From contig NC_134643.1 of NCBI RefSeq assembly GCF_030463565.1, positions 124,540,309 through 124,604,308 on the forward strand: a stretch of DNA of 64,000 bases. The letters are read 5' to 3'. This document shows positions 19,401 through 30,348 of this stretch, one piece after another. Position 1 is the stretch's first letter. Every line of letters begins with the position of its first letter. Source of the stretch: Pelecanus crispus. Its lineage: Eukaryota > Chordata > Aves > Pelecaniformes > Pelecanidae. Both the position numbers and the translations under genes were made by a program. The notes below the pieces were generated by a model. It had not been told where the DNA came from and searched no databases. It saw only the letters and a program-made list of their open reading frames with translations.

Positions 19401-20985
19401 TTGCTGCTTTTTAGATCTTTTCTCCCCCCCCCTTCTTTGCTTCCCTTCCCTGCTTGACCCTTCCCTGTTTTTCACTGCTGCTCCCTGCTTTTGGCTGCCT
19501 TTGGCTGCTTTTTCCTGCTTTCACTTTATGCATTCCTTTTTGCTACTTTTCAGGTGGGTTTCGTTTGGTTTTGTTTCCTCCCTCCTTTCTCTGCTTTTCC
19601 TTTTCCTGCTTTTCATTGCTTTAACTTCTTTAGACTGCTTTTCTGGTCTCTGGTTTTCCCTGCTTGTCACTGCTTTGACTGCTTGTCCTTGCTTTTCATA
19701 TCTTGTGAGGGTCCCCCCCCCACACACACACTTCTTTTCCCTGCTTTTCCCTGCTTTGACTGCTTTCTTGTTTTACATGCTTTACACTGTTTTGAATGCT
19801 TTTTGCTGCTTTTCACTGCTCTGCTGCTTTTCAGGTCTTTCCCTCCTCCCTTCCTTTTTCTACCCTTCTTTTCCCTTTCCTTGCTCTCTTTTTCCCTGCT
19901 TTGGCTTCTATCACTGCTTTTCAGGTCTTTTATATCCCCCTGCCCCGCTGCCTCCCTTCTTTTCCCTGTTTTTCTTCTTTCCCTCTTCCCCTGTTCCCCT
20001 TCCTCTTTATCTTTCTCCATCTCCTTCCTCCTCCTTCCACTTCCCCTTTCCCTTCCTGCTTTTCACTTCTTTTCCCAGCTTTGACTTCATGTTGCTGATT
20101 CTCACATCTTGTCTTTCCCTCCCAATTTTCCCTTCCATGCTTCTTCCTGCTCTCCCCAGCTCTTCAGGGCTTTGACTTCTTTTCACTGCTCCTTGACTTC
20201 TTTCAGTCCTTCTTGTCCTTTCCTGCTTTTCCCTTCCCTTGGGCTTCTCACTTCTCCCAGCCTTTTTGCTGCTTCCCTCACCTTTTTGACGCTTGTCCAA
20301 GATACGCACTGCTTTGATTTCTTTTCACTGCCTTTCAGATCTCTTCCTTCCTATTTTTCTTTTTTTTGTCTTCTTTTTTCTTTTTTTCTCTTCCCTTTTC
20401 TCTTCCCTTTTCTCTTCCCTTTTCTCTTCCCTTTTCTCTTCCCTTTTCTCTTCCCTTTTCTCTTCCCTTTTCTCTTCCCTTTTCTCTTCCCTTTTCTCTT
20501 CCTTGTCGTTGCTTTGACTTCTCTTTTCTTGCTTTGCTTCTTTCACTTTTTGTTTCTCTTTTTTGCTCTTCAGTTCTATGTTTTTAATTTCTTTCTTCTT
20601 TTTTTGCACTTTTCCTTTGGCAGTTCTTTCTTCTTTCACTCCTTATCACTTTTTCTTTTCATGTCTTTTCTTTGTTTTCACTTTTCAAATGTTTGCATCT
20701 TTCAGGGTTTTTTTTTCATTCTCTTCTTTCATGTCTCATCTTCTCACTTTGACTTCTGTATCTTCTTTCACTTTTCTTTCATATGCTTTTTTTCTTTTCA
20801 CCACTTTTCATTATTTTTAATGTCTGTAATGTCTTTTCACATTTTTCACTATTTTTCTTTCTTTTCATGTCTTTTCCTTTCTTTTTGCTTCCTTCCCCTT
20901 TCTTTCCCCTTATCACCCCCCCCCCCCCGCCCTTTTCTCTCTTCTTCTTTCCCACTCTTCACATCTTTCCTGTCCTCATCAGCAT
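16404..20985 (+). repeat. 4.6-kb polypyrimidine degenerate minisatellite
   Basis: Almost the whole segment is C/T on the plus strand. It is built from diverged copies of short phrases such as CACTGCTTTGACTTCTTTT and CTGCTTTTCAGGTCTTT in irregular order. The 3' splice-site-like phrase TTTTCAGG followed by T is visible at least ten times (near 16815, 17174, 17248, 17334, 17725, 18134, 18935, 19546, 19828 and 19917). C runs occur at about 17609-17622 and 20916-20928. Reading frames of up to 324 codons here are Phe/Ser/Leu/Pro-rich on plus and Lys/Glu/Arg-rich on minus, and they shift among all frames. They are translations of the repeat, not genes. I do not recognise a named satellite family. 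Confidence 0.92.
20389..20496 (+). repeat. Perfect 12-bp tandem repeat, nine copies
   Basis: The unit TCTTCCCTTTTC is repeated nine times without error inside the larger pyrimidine block, followed by a degenerate partial copy. Perfect identity indicates recent local expansion, in contrast with the diverged sequence around it. Confidence 0.93.
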
Positions 20986-23900
20986 TCCAGTCAACCTCTC
21001 TTGTTGGCTTCAGTACATGGAAAAGGAAATAAAATACACAGATGAAGTATATAGGCAAAAATAAAGTGCTGATAATCGTGAAATCTTCTAATCTTACTTT
21101 GTCACTTTGATACCTCAAAGCTATCACCGTGTTTTCCTCTTCAGTTAAATCCATTCCAATCGCTTGACTATAGTAAGGAGGTGATCCTTTCAGGGGTCAG
21201 AATGTGTACTCTAGTTTGCTGATACAATATAATGGTAGTGTTTATATTTACAGACTTGCAGACAGGCACATGGGGAGAAAAGGCCTGACATAACAACTGA
21301 ACATTTCATCCTTCAATATAGCATTTGGCTGAGATCTGAGAGATGTGGGATTCTAATCTTGCCTGTCCATAGGGGTTCAAAGAGATACTCCCATACCACC
21401 ACAAGGGTATCACTTCTTTCATGTGATTTCAGAACAGAAGAGAAGGTGAAAGAAGAAAAGAGGTGGCACAGTGCACCCCACCTCTTAAAATTACCTTATT
21501 GAGCGCTAAGGGTTCAAGATTCATTTGGACAGGCAGAGAATCCAAAAGGAGGAGAAGTGTGTAGCCTTGTGGCTTTGAAGCAGTTCCTAGAAAAGGAGAG
21601 GGATTAGGATTAAGACCATTTGTACAAAAGTGTGATGTGAAATGGGTATCAAGCAAATATGTTCTATTAAGCTGAAAACAACGACAGGGTAGCACAAAGG
21701 CAGGAAAGGTAAAGAGGTAAAAACTCAAGTGGGGAGTTAATGCAGGTCATTGTGAAGGGAGGGAAAAAGTCCAGGTATTCTCTATAGTAGCTCTTCATGC
21801 TTTCAAACATCTAGCTCGCGGGCAAGATGGTGGAGATGGCTGGAGGCAACTCTGCAGAGCTCGTGTGCATACCGCAGATTCATCTCTGTGGGGGCTATGG
21901 ACGCATACCAGTTTTACACTGGCAGGGGTTCATTTCATGAAGATTTACCAGCAACTTTCATTTTCACTGCTTTTTCTATAAATGCAGTAGGATTGCAAGT
22001 TATTAGTTAAAGAATAAAATAATACAATGGCAATAAGAAAACCCTTTCAGACATGCTGAAAAATTAATTTCATGCTATTTGGCTATCATCACAATATCAT
22101 CATGAACTATCTGATTGCTAGCTTTTTGTAGGATCCATGTTATGACAGTATTTGGGCATCACACAGTATTTACAATACACTTAATGTCATGTTCTCAGAT
22201 TTATAATTTCTTTGGGGAAAAGGAAGCAGAAAAACATTAACCCAAGGCTTCTAGGTGTATTTGACGACAAATTGCAAAAACTAGAACCAATGAAACAGCC
22301 AGAAGATATATTTGCTTCTACTCTTTTTTAAAATTTATTTTTATTATGAATCAAAGGATCAATATAAACAGGATATAGGCCTTAAATGATATTAGTTACA
22401 GTTTGAAAGCAAACACTTGAATATAAACCATATAGTTAAAGGAAGAAGAATGAGTGAGATGGAGTAAAGAAAACTAAAGGTAATACAAAGAAGTAAAGAA
22501 GGCAACACGAATGAAAATTATACCATAATTTGTTTTTTAAAAATAGAAAACACTATTGGGGAAGGAGTAACTCACACACAGCACCCTAACAAAATGAAAA
22601 TTTGAGACAGGATGCAGCAGAAAAGAAGGCAAAGACTTTCAAAGGAGAGTAATTATACATAAAGGAATATTAATGGTAAAGTGCAATGGAGAATGACTCT
22701 GAGAGAACCTGTTTCCACCTTAATTTGAGGCTCATTGATATTTTTACTTATTAATTTAGTCTTTAAAAAAAGGGGCAAAGAATAAAGGGGAAAGGGCAGA
22801 AAAGTTCTAACTTTATTCAACCTACCATTTTTCTCCTTGTCTTTTTTGTCACCTAAAGAAAGGCAAAATGAGTGAGAGAGGTTTCTCACTAAGGCTGATG
22901 TGTTTAAAATAGAAGGTTCTCAACCTGTGGATGACTGGAAACCGAACTACTTCAAAGTTTGTGAAGTTAACCATAGGCAGCAAGTCTATTGTCAATGGGT
23001 TGAAATTTGCTTTTTCTAGGCTGCAGAAAGTACCGGGAGCTGGAGCAAAGCATGATAGGAGATAGTAACAACAAAAACCTAAATTCAGGACCCAGTCACT
23101 GTGATTTTTGGAATGTGAGATGGAAACATGAGATGAATTTGAGAACTTCAACTTTAATTCTTGAAATGAAATAATCTGTTGATTAAAGTTTCATTATATG
23201 GGGTTTAATTACTACACTAGCTTTCTGCCCTTGAAGTTCAGATTTATAATCTGAATTACCAGTAAATTATGCTGGAGGACCTTGTCATATTTCCAGTCAA
23301 CATTTATCTATATTACAACAATATCCTGCATTTTTTTCTTATAGGGTATCTACAAATGAAACATAAAGACCCTGAGAAAAATCCATTATTTAGGTAGATT
23401 TGTAAGATTATTTTAAAGGTACTTTTCATGTATATATTATGGTTTGACAGTGCAAGACAGTATTTGTTCAAATTGTGGTTTATGGTATGCATCTGATTAG
23501 TACTTTCTGCCTTCCAGCATCCTCCCTTGGTACCAGTCTTTCAATAACAAGTGCAGCTTCTAGTAAAACATACAGCATGTATTAGGGGAGATACAGAGAT
23601 CATGTAGAATGTTATGGCCCATAACCAGCATAGAGAAGCCACCACAATTTACTTAACCTTGAAGACCTGAGGCAGCCTATGAATTAATGTCAGTCCTCCC
23701 CGTGCCCATGCCTTTCTTCTCTACCCCTGCAATGCAGCACAGAATTTTTGTCTTTGTCCTACCTGAAGTGCTTGAAGACTTCAGTCCCGTGTCTGCAATA
23801 ATATCTCACCCCTGAGAAGGATTAGATATTTTCCATGCTAAGATGAGTATTCACCCAAGTTGTGCAAATAGTTGGGCACATGTCCATCAAACTTGTTTTC

Positions 23901-26900
23901 CAGGAGCACATTTGGAATGAAGTTTAATTGCTTGGATGTTCAAGAAGAGCAGACACAAACTCAGCTGAAACAAATTTTCTGCTCTGATCTAACAAGTCAT
24001 TGTTGAAAAGGCTCTTTGGCATTTACACAGTTCTAATTATTCTGATAATTTGTATGTGCTGTATCTCTCATCAAGGGCTTTTGGCATCTATGGTAAATCC
24101 ATTTTGTTTTATCTTTCTCTCATCTTTCTGTGCCCTCAGGTGAACATATCTACTCTTTGTCTTTCTGAAAATGAATCTGCTTATTCACTATTTCTTCCTG
24201 TTGATGTTTTTAATAATAAAAAGTTTTAGTAGTTTTTCTTTGTAATGGTGAAAGGCTTGTCATGCCAAGGTTCTTACTCTAGCCACTTTATATCACGTGG
24301 AAATCAGCTGTAAAACCAAAGTATCCAGTAATGAAATAATCCAGTTTTAGAGATTAACCTCTGGAAGACATACTACTCTCATCCAAGTATCAGTTGCATG
24401 GGCCATGGCTATAGTGAGTTTAACATTGTCCCCCCGCTTTCTGGGCAGATTTTGCTTGTGGTTTTGACCTGTAGAAGATAAAGAAACCTTCCATTTGCTC
24501 AAATCTCTGCTAGGTTGAGACGAGTTTCCCTTGATAAGAGACCTGATGTTGTGATTTTTATGCCTTGCTCTTCATTGCCTCTTTCACAAAGTACAGAAAA
24601 GTACAGTTTAATTTCAATAAGGGCTTTTTCTGGTTCAAATGTCAAAATGTTTCCTGTTCAAATATTCAAAAGTTTTTTTGGCTCTAGACTTTTTGGCTGT
24701 ATGGGTGTTTTAAAAATGATGCAAAGCATATGCTTAAAGAAAATGTTTTTCTCATAGCAGAAAACACTGGGATTTTAGTAATTCAAAGTGGAAATTATTT
24801 GAGTGGTTTAGTTGCTAAATGTAGTAGTTGTCAATAATTTGAATAAATGACTGAAAATAGGAGATCAGGATAGAGGTAATTTATGTAGCCTTATCTATAA
24901 TTATCCATCATGCCATAAAATGAAATAATCTTTATGGCATCTTGTTTTCTCTTTTCTTTAGTCACTTTTTCTCTGATCACATATTATAATTAAATTCAGA
25001 AAGATACAAAAATGTTTCTGTAAACAGAAGTCAATGACTTAGAAGAACATGACCAAGAATTATGTATGTTTTTAACACATACTGATAATACAACTGCAAC
25101 TTGTAACCATGTGTTCACAATCTACCTCTCAACACTTGAAGAGATTTTTATTTAGGCTTGCTTTTCTTGTCTGATAGCTGTTCTAATATTCTCATATGTG
25201 CCATCTAGAGGTTGCTTTGGTGGAATAGTCTAGAATACCTTGAGGAGGTAGTGTAGTAATTTCCATGAGCAGAAATAGTAATTTGATTCTTTAACCTTCT
25301 TTGAGCTGTACAATGAAAAATGTGGTTGAGAAAATACATACATTTTTTGCTTTAACTATGATGCAAAACTTATGCCCTCCTATAGCTGCTTATAATCTCT
25401 GGTGCTTCTCATGGCTTAAGAATGGTAACAAAGATAAACACAAAGAAAGTGTAATTAACTGTATCATGATCACCCTCAGAAAAGCTATGCTCTACTTGGA
25501 TCATATTTCTGCATTCACATCTTCTTCCTCATTGCTATAACCTTAGAAGTCTTGCTGCACTGTCTGACCACTGCTTTGTTCCCTTTCCACAAAGCAGTCC
25601 TCTTCTCAAGATTTCCTAGTTCTGGCAGAAGACAAGAAATGGGGGGACACAATGAATCTACTTACCAGAGTGCTCCACTTTCGTTTTCAAGGAGGAGTCA
25701 TCACAAAGCCCAAGTTCTGAGGAGCTAAAGAGGAAAGCAGGAGCAGAGGATCTACCTGTCTACTGTGATACTGTGTTTGTGTCACACCATGTCCAAAATT
25801 TTGAAAAGACTGACTGATGCACCTGCAGACGGTCATTACAGAAGGGGAAAAGTTAGGTAGATATTAGTGGTCCTTAGGGTAATTTAGGGAGCCCTCCAAA
25901 CCAGCCAACATCTCTGAGAATCTCTGAGGTCTCCTGGACTGTAACTCTACCCATTTAATTGCCATGAGGTCCCTCCTCACCCCATTCATCTTGTGAAAGG
26001 TTTCCAGAAAGCTTTTGGTTCCTGTCTGGATGGTCTGCTCTTAGGAAACACTTCTCCCCAGAAATAAAGCATTTGGCAACTTTCAATCTGGTGTGAAAGG
26101 GCCATCTTGAGGTAAGGCTCTTTTGAGACTCTCTGTTGGACTTCTCACAGCAATAAGCACTCCTTTGGCAGACTAGTAAATGGGTTTTGTCAGCCTGTGG
26201 AAATAAATGTTATAGTGTGCAGATGAGCAGTATGTGAAAACCTAAGAGTTTTGATGAAAGTCTGCTAGTGAGTCTCGTAGCAGTGGTTATACCATCTTTA
26301 GATGGTACCTCCACAGGATATGCCAGATATTGGTTGCTCCTGGACCAGAACTGGGCAAAGGGGACACTTCCAGAGTGAACCGTGGACCTGTGCTCACACT
26401 GCTAATGCAGTCATATTTAAATGAAGATGCTGGGCAGTAAACCATGAGAGAGGTGTAGGCACATACTCCCTTTTGCCATGCCTGCTTTGGCAGCGTTATG
26501 ACAGACAGCTACAACAAAGATGCTTAGCTGCTGGTGTGAGATTCTCCAGAGATTATCCATCAAAGCTAATAGGTCTATATGGGAGCAGCATTTCCAGAGG
26601 AGCTTTACAGTATAGTTTGCATTTTTTTTCTGCCAAATTTTTAGTGAGCTATTTAGAAATACGTTAGGAATGACTGTAAATGGAGAAACAGCTTTTAAGC
26701 TAGTATTTCTAGCTTTACAACTGTGAAATCCAGAACAGCTCACTGTGTTGCTATCTGTGACCATGCTTAGATGGGAATCTCAAATAAGGAGTAATAAAAT
26801 TGTTTCTCTCCTGCTGGAAGATACATGTGACTGTTGGAGTCATTCAGTATCTTTGTAAAGCCATTTATCTTGGAAAGTAAAAGTCCTTTTCAAGTTTTAA

Positions 26901-27435
26901 AATCTTTGTTACAAGCAAGAAATTAATTTACGTTTCTTAAAGTGTTTTTTCTTGTGGATGACACCACCAACAACTTTGCTTTTTGACAAGGTCATTGCCA
27001 GCAACTACAACAAAATAAGAATTCTGGAATAAATGTTGACTCTTACAAATGGTACAAAATACTTCCAACCAATCAGTCTTTAGAAAAATTGGATTATCAA
27101 GTAAAACAAATGGTTTATTTTAAAACTTATTGATAATTTTCAAGCATAAGTACAACCACTGAACTATCTTTTAAGACTTTTAAAAAGAGGGGGAGAGGAC
27201 AGAATGAGAAATAAGAGAACAAAAGGGACAAGTATATCATTCACCAGTGTTTAAAGTTAGAAAAACAGACAAGAATGTAGTTCAAAATATCATTTATTAC
27301 TACTTCTGTTGAGGTAACATTTTATTTTGCTAAGTAAAGAAAAATTCATGGTGGCAGTTATCCTATAAGGTACATTATTTCCTTTTTTGTTATGATAGTC
27401 ACAAGCAGGTGTGGCTAGTGCACAGGGGAGTCTGG
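20986..27435. other. Intergenic, no gene recognised
   Basis: About 6.4 kb of largely AT-rich single-copy-looking DNA. No exon-like conserved coding block, RNA gene or recognisable transposon end is seen. A small patch at 21815-21915 is richer in CpG than its surroundings (for example GCTCGCGGGC) but is too short to classify. Confidence 0.65.
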
Positions 27436-27440
27436 CTGGG
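27436..27440 (+). repeat. 5-bp target-site duplication CTGGG (left)
   Basis: CTGGG directly precedes the LTR and is repeated exactly at 28591-28595 after it. Confidence 0.75.
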
Positions 27441-28590
27441 TATATTGGGTTTGTGTGGCAAGGTTTTGGTAGTGGGGGGGCTACAGGGGTGGCTTCTGTG
27501 AGAAGCTGCTAGAAGCTTCCCCCATGTCCAATAAAGCCAATGCCAGCCAGCTCCAAGACGGACCCACCGCTGGCCAAGGCCGAGCCTATCAGCAATGATG
27601 GTAGCACCTCTGGGATAACTTACTTAAGAAGGGGGGGAAAAAAACACTCAAAGCACCAGGACACAAACTGCAGCTGGAGTGAGGAGTGAGAACATGTGAG
27701 AGGAACGACCCTGCAGGCACCAAGGTCAGTGCAGGAGGGCAGGAGGGGCTCCAGGTGCGGAGCAGAGGTTCTCCTGCAGCCCCTGGAGCAGCCCCTGGTG
27801 CGGCAGCTGTGCCCCTGCACCCACGGAGGTCAATGATGGAGCAGAGACCCACCTGCACCCGGGGAGGGCCCCACGCCGGAGCAGGGGGACGTGCCCGAAG
27901 GAGGCTGTGACCCCGTGGGAAGCCCGCACTGGAGCAGGCTCCTGGCAGGACCTGTGGACCCACGGAGAGAGGAGCCCAGGCTGGAGCAGGTTTGCTGGCA
28001 GCACCTGTGACCCCGTGGGGGACCCACGCAGGAGCAGCCTGCTCCTGAAGGGCTGCACCCCGTGGGGGGGACTCACACTGGAGCAGTTTGGGAAGAACTG
28101 CACCCCGTGGGAAGGACCCACTTTGGAGCAGTTCATGGAGGACTGTCTGCTGTGGGAGGGACCCCACGCTGGAGCAGGGGAAGAGTGTGAGGAGCCCTCC
28201 CCTGAGGAGGAAGGAGCAGCAGAGACGACGTGTGATGGACTGACCCCAACCCCCATTCCCCGTCCCCCTGCACTGCTCAGGGGGAGGAGGTAGAGAAAAT
28301 TGGGAGTGAAGTTGAGCCTGGGAAGAAGGGAGGGGTGGTGGGAAGGTGTTCTAAGATTTAATTTTTATTTTCTCATTATCCTACTCTAATTTGACTGGTA
28401 ATAAATTAAACTGATTTTCCCCAAGTCAAGTCTGTTTTGCCCATGATGGTAAATGCTGAGTGATCTCCCTGTCCTTATCTCGACCCACGAGCTTTTTTGC
28501 TATGTTTTCTCTCCCCTATCTAGTTGAGAAGGGGAGTGACAGAGCAGCTTTGGTGGGCACTTGGCATCCAGCCAGGGTCAAACCACCACA
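27441..28590 (+). mobile_element. Solo LTR of an avian endogenous retrovirus (about 1150 bp)
   Basis: The element runs from TATATTGGGTTTGTGTGGC to a CCACCACA terminus and is flanked by CTGGG duplications. From memory the usual start of this LTR type in birds is TGTATTGGG, so this copy appears to carry G-to-A at position 2; its 3' CA is intact. The central part (about 27,860-28,180) is a set of diverged subrepeats of the form GACCCACGCTGGAGCAG plus spacer. An AATAAA polyadenylation signal is at 28400-28405, followed by a T/C-rich segment and the 3' terminus. No gag, pol or env sequence and no second LTR lie nearby, so this is a solo LTR left by LTR-LTR recombination. Overlapping reading frames of 128-192 codons on both strands come from the GC-rich subrepeats and are not genes. 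The family name is not assigned. Confidence 0.85.
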
Positions 28591-28595
28591 CTGGG
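28591..28595 (+). repeat. 5-bp target-site duplication CTGGG (right)
   Basis: Exact copy of 27436-27440 directly after the CCACCACA end of the LTR. Confidence 0.75.
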
Positions 28596-30061
28596 AAGTC
28601 TCCTTGCCTTGCTCAGCTTATGTTTTGCTGGTTGTTTCTTTTCTGAATGTTTCTGAAAAAAACCCTCAAGCCTCCAGGTTGGAGTTGGATGAAAGTGTAT
28701 ATTAAAACTATATGCCTTGGATTTGGTACAAAAAGTTGCCCAAGTAGCCTGTAAAAAGTCAGTGAGTCAGGTTACAACATGTGTCTTCAGCCTGTTGCAC
28801 GCGCTGTGCACATCAGATTTGCTGCACTTGTACAGGTCGATTTGCTTTTGTGTGTTGTGTTATTATTTCTGCATGCATAGTAAAGCTGGAGGGCATCCAG
28901 AATGCCTCAGACCAGAAAACAGTGACTTAAGCAAAGACTGACTATACTGCACTCACTGTGTGTTACTCAGTTGTGCGCTGGCTTCCCTGTGCATACACGA
29001 CTCATTCTATGTGTGTGCTATTTCTGTGAGGCTTCTAGAAATTCTGTAGATTACTATTAAAAGTGGTTGTCTGTTGCTTGAAGCTGTAGACTTAGAAGAT
29101 AAGCAAAGGCACAAGTAATTTCTGAAAGGTAATGTCTGGACTGATAACAATCACCTCATTTCATCATGGTCAGAAATAAATATAATTATTAAGAGCTTAC
29201 ATACTAATCTTTTATCATGAAACTTTGAAGATTACTATACTAAAAATTTTGTTTTGAAGGAAATTGTAATGAGAAAATAAGTTTTGACATCTTTCCAAAC
29301 CCCCTTTCCGTAATTCTCAGTCTTTCTGAGGAAGGAGGGAACATCCTCTTTTGCGGGTAAGTGTGTGCTTATGCTGCCCTGAGCTCACCCCTCTTCTTGG
29401 CCCTGTCTATTTTCTGCTCTGAAAATAAAAATTTTCAAGACTATGAACAAGTAGCTCATGACTTCTGTAGCTGGCTGTAATTTGAACAAGGGCAACTAAT
29501 ACAGTAAGTGTTGGAAGACCAAAAGGACCCAGTTTCCTTCCCCTGAGGGGGGAATGGTTAAACAATCAGGCAGCATCCTAAGGTCTAAGGCATTGGGCTT
29601 ACCTTACGACAAACTTTCCATGTGTTTGTTTCCCCTGTGAAGTGGAGGTAGTTGCACTTTCCTGACTGACAGTTTGTTATGTGAAGGCAGATCTGGTAAA
29701 GATGTCTTAGCTAGAGAAGAGCCTAATTCTACTGCTGGGTGATTGGGAGTGGTGAGACTCTGGTCCTCCATGTGTTGCCAGTTTTGCCAACACAGGCACA
29801 TTTGAGGTCCATTTCTGAGCACTGTAAACCCTTCATTAATACCTTTCAGTTCTCTCTCAAATATTTCCCTGTTTCCTCTTCAGTTTTGTCTTTGTAGCGT
29901 TTTGGTTTACAGGTGTGAAAAAGGCTGAGAGAACTTTGTTCCCAGAGAACTGTTATGGAAATTCCCTGAGCAAAAGGCCAGTGTTGCCCAGGGAAAAACT
30001 TGGGACACACAATCCATTGTGGTCCAAAGTCGAGCTGTCTGTAATTGTCTAACCTAGGAAG

Positions 30062-30099
30062 TGCTGAAGTCCAGACTTTTTGCTGAAGTCCAGACTTTT
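30062..30099 (+). repeat. 19-bp perfect tandem duplication
   Basis: TGCTGAAGTCCAGACTTTT occurs twice back to back without mismatch, a simple slippage duplication. Confidence 0.9.
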
Positions 30100-30322
30100 T
30101 TTTACTTTTGCATGACTCTTCTCAGTTGAAATATATTCACGTCCAAGGCAAAAAGATTATGGTATGTCCTTAGCACTGATGACGGATCTTGTAATTACTG
30201 ATTTGAATCCAACATATTTCCATTGTGAGCTGACCTATTCTCATCTGCAGCATAAGCAGCTTTTGAGCCTCTTCTCAAAAATGTTCTCCATTCCTGCTTT
30301 GAGGTAATAAGTGGTACCTTCT

Positions 30323-30348
30323 CTTGTTGAAGGTACTTGTTGAAGGTA
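30323..30348 (+). repeat. 13-bp tandem duplication with a partial third copy
   Basis: CTTGTTGAAGGTA occurs twice in tandem, and CTTGTTGAAG recurs about 10 bp further on. Confidence 0.88.

Noticed and set aside
21815-21930. CpG-containing patch with GGCAAGATGGTGGAGATGG, possible processed pseudogene
   Set aside because: No recognisable protein in any frame, no poly-A tail, no duplication; too short to call.
27589-28293. Reading frames of 128-192 codons in both directions
   Set aside because: They fall within the GC-rich subrepeats of the solo LTR and show no retroviral protein motif.
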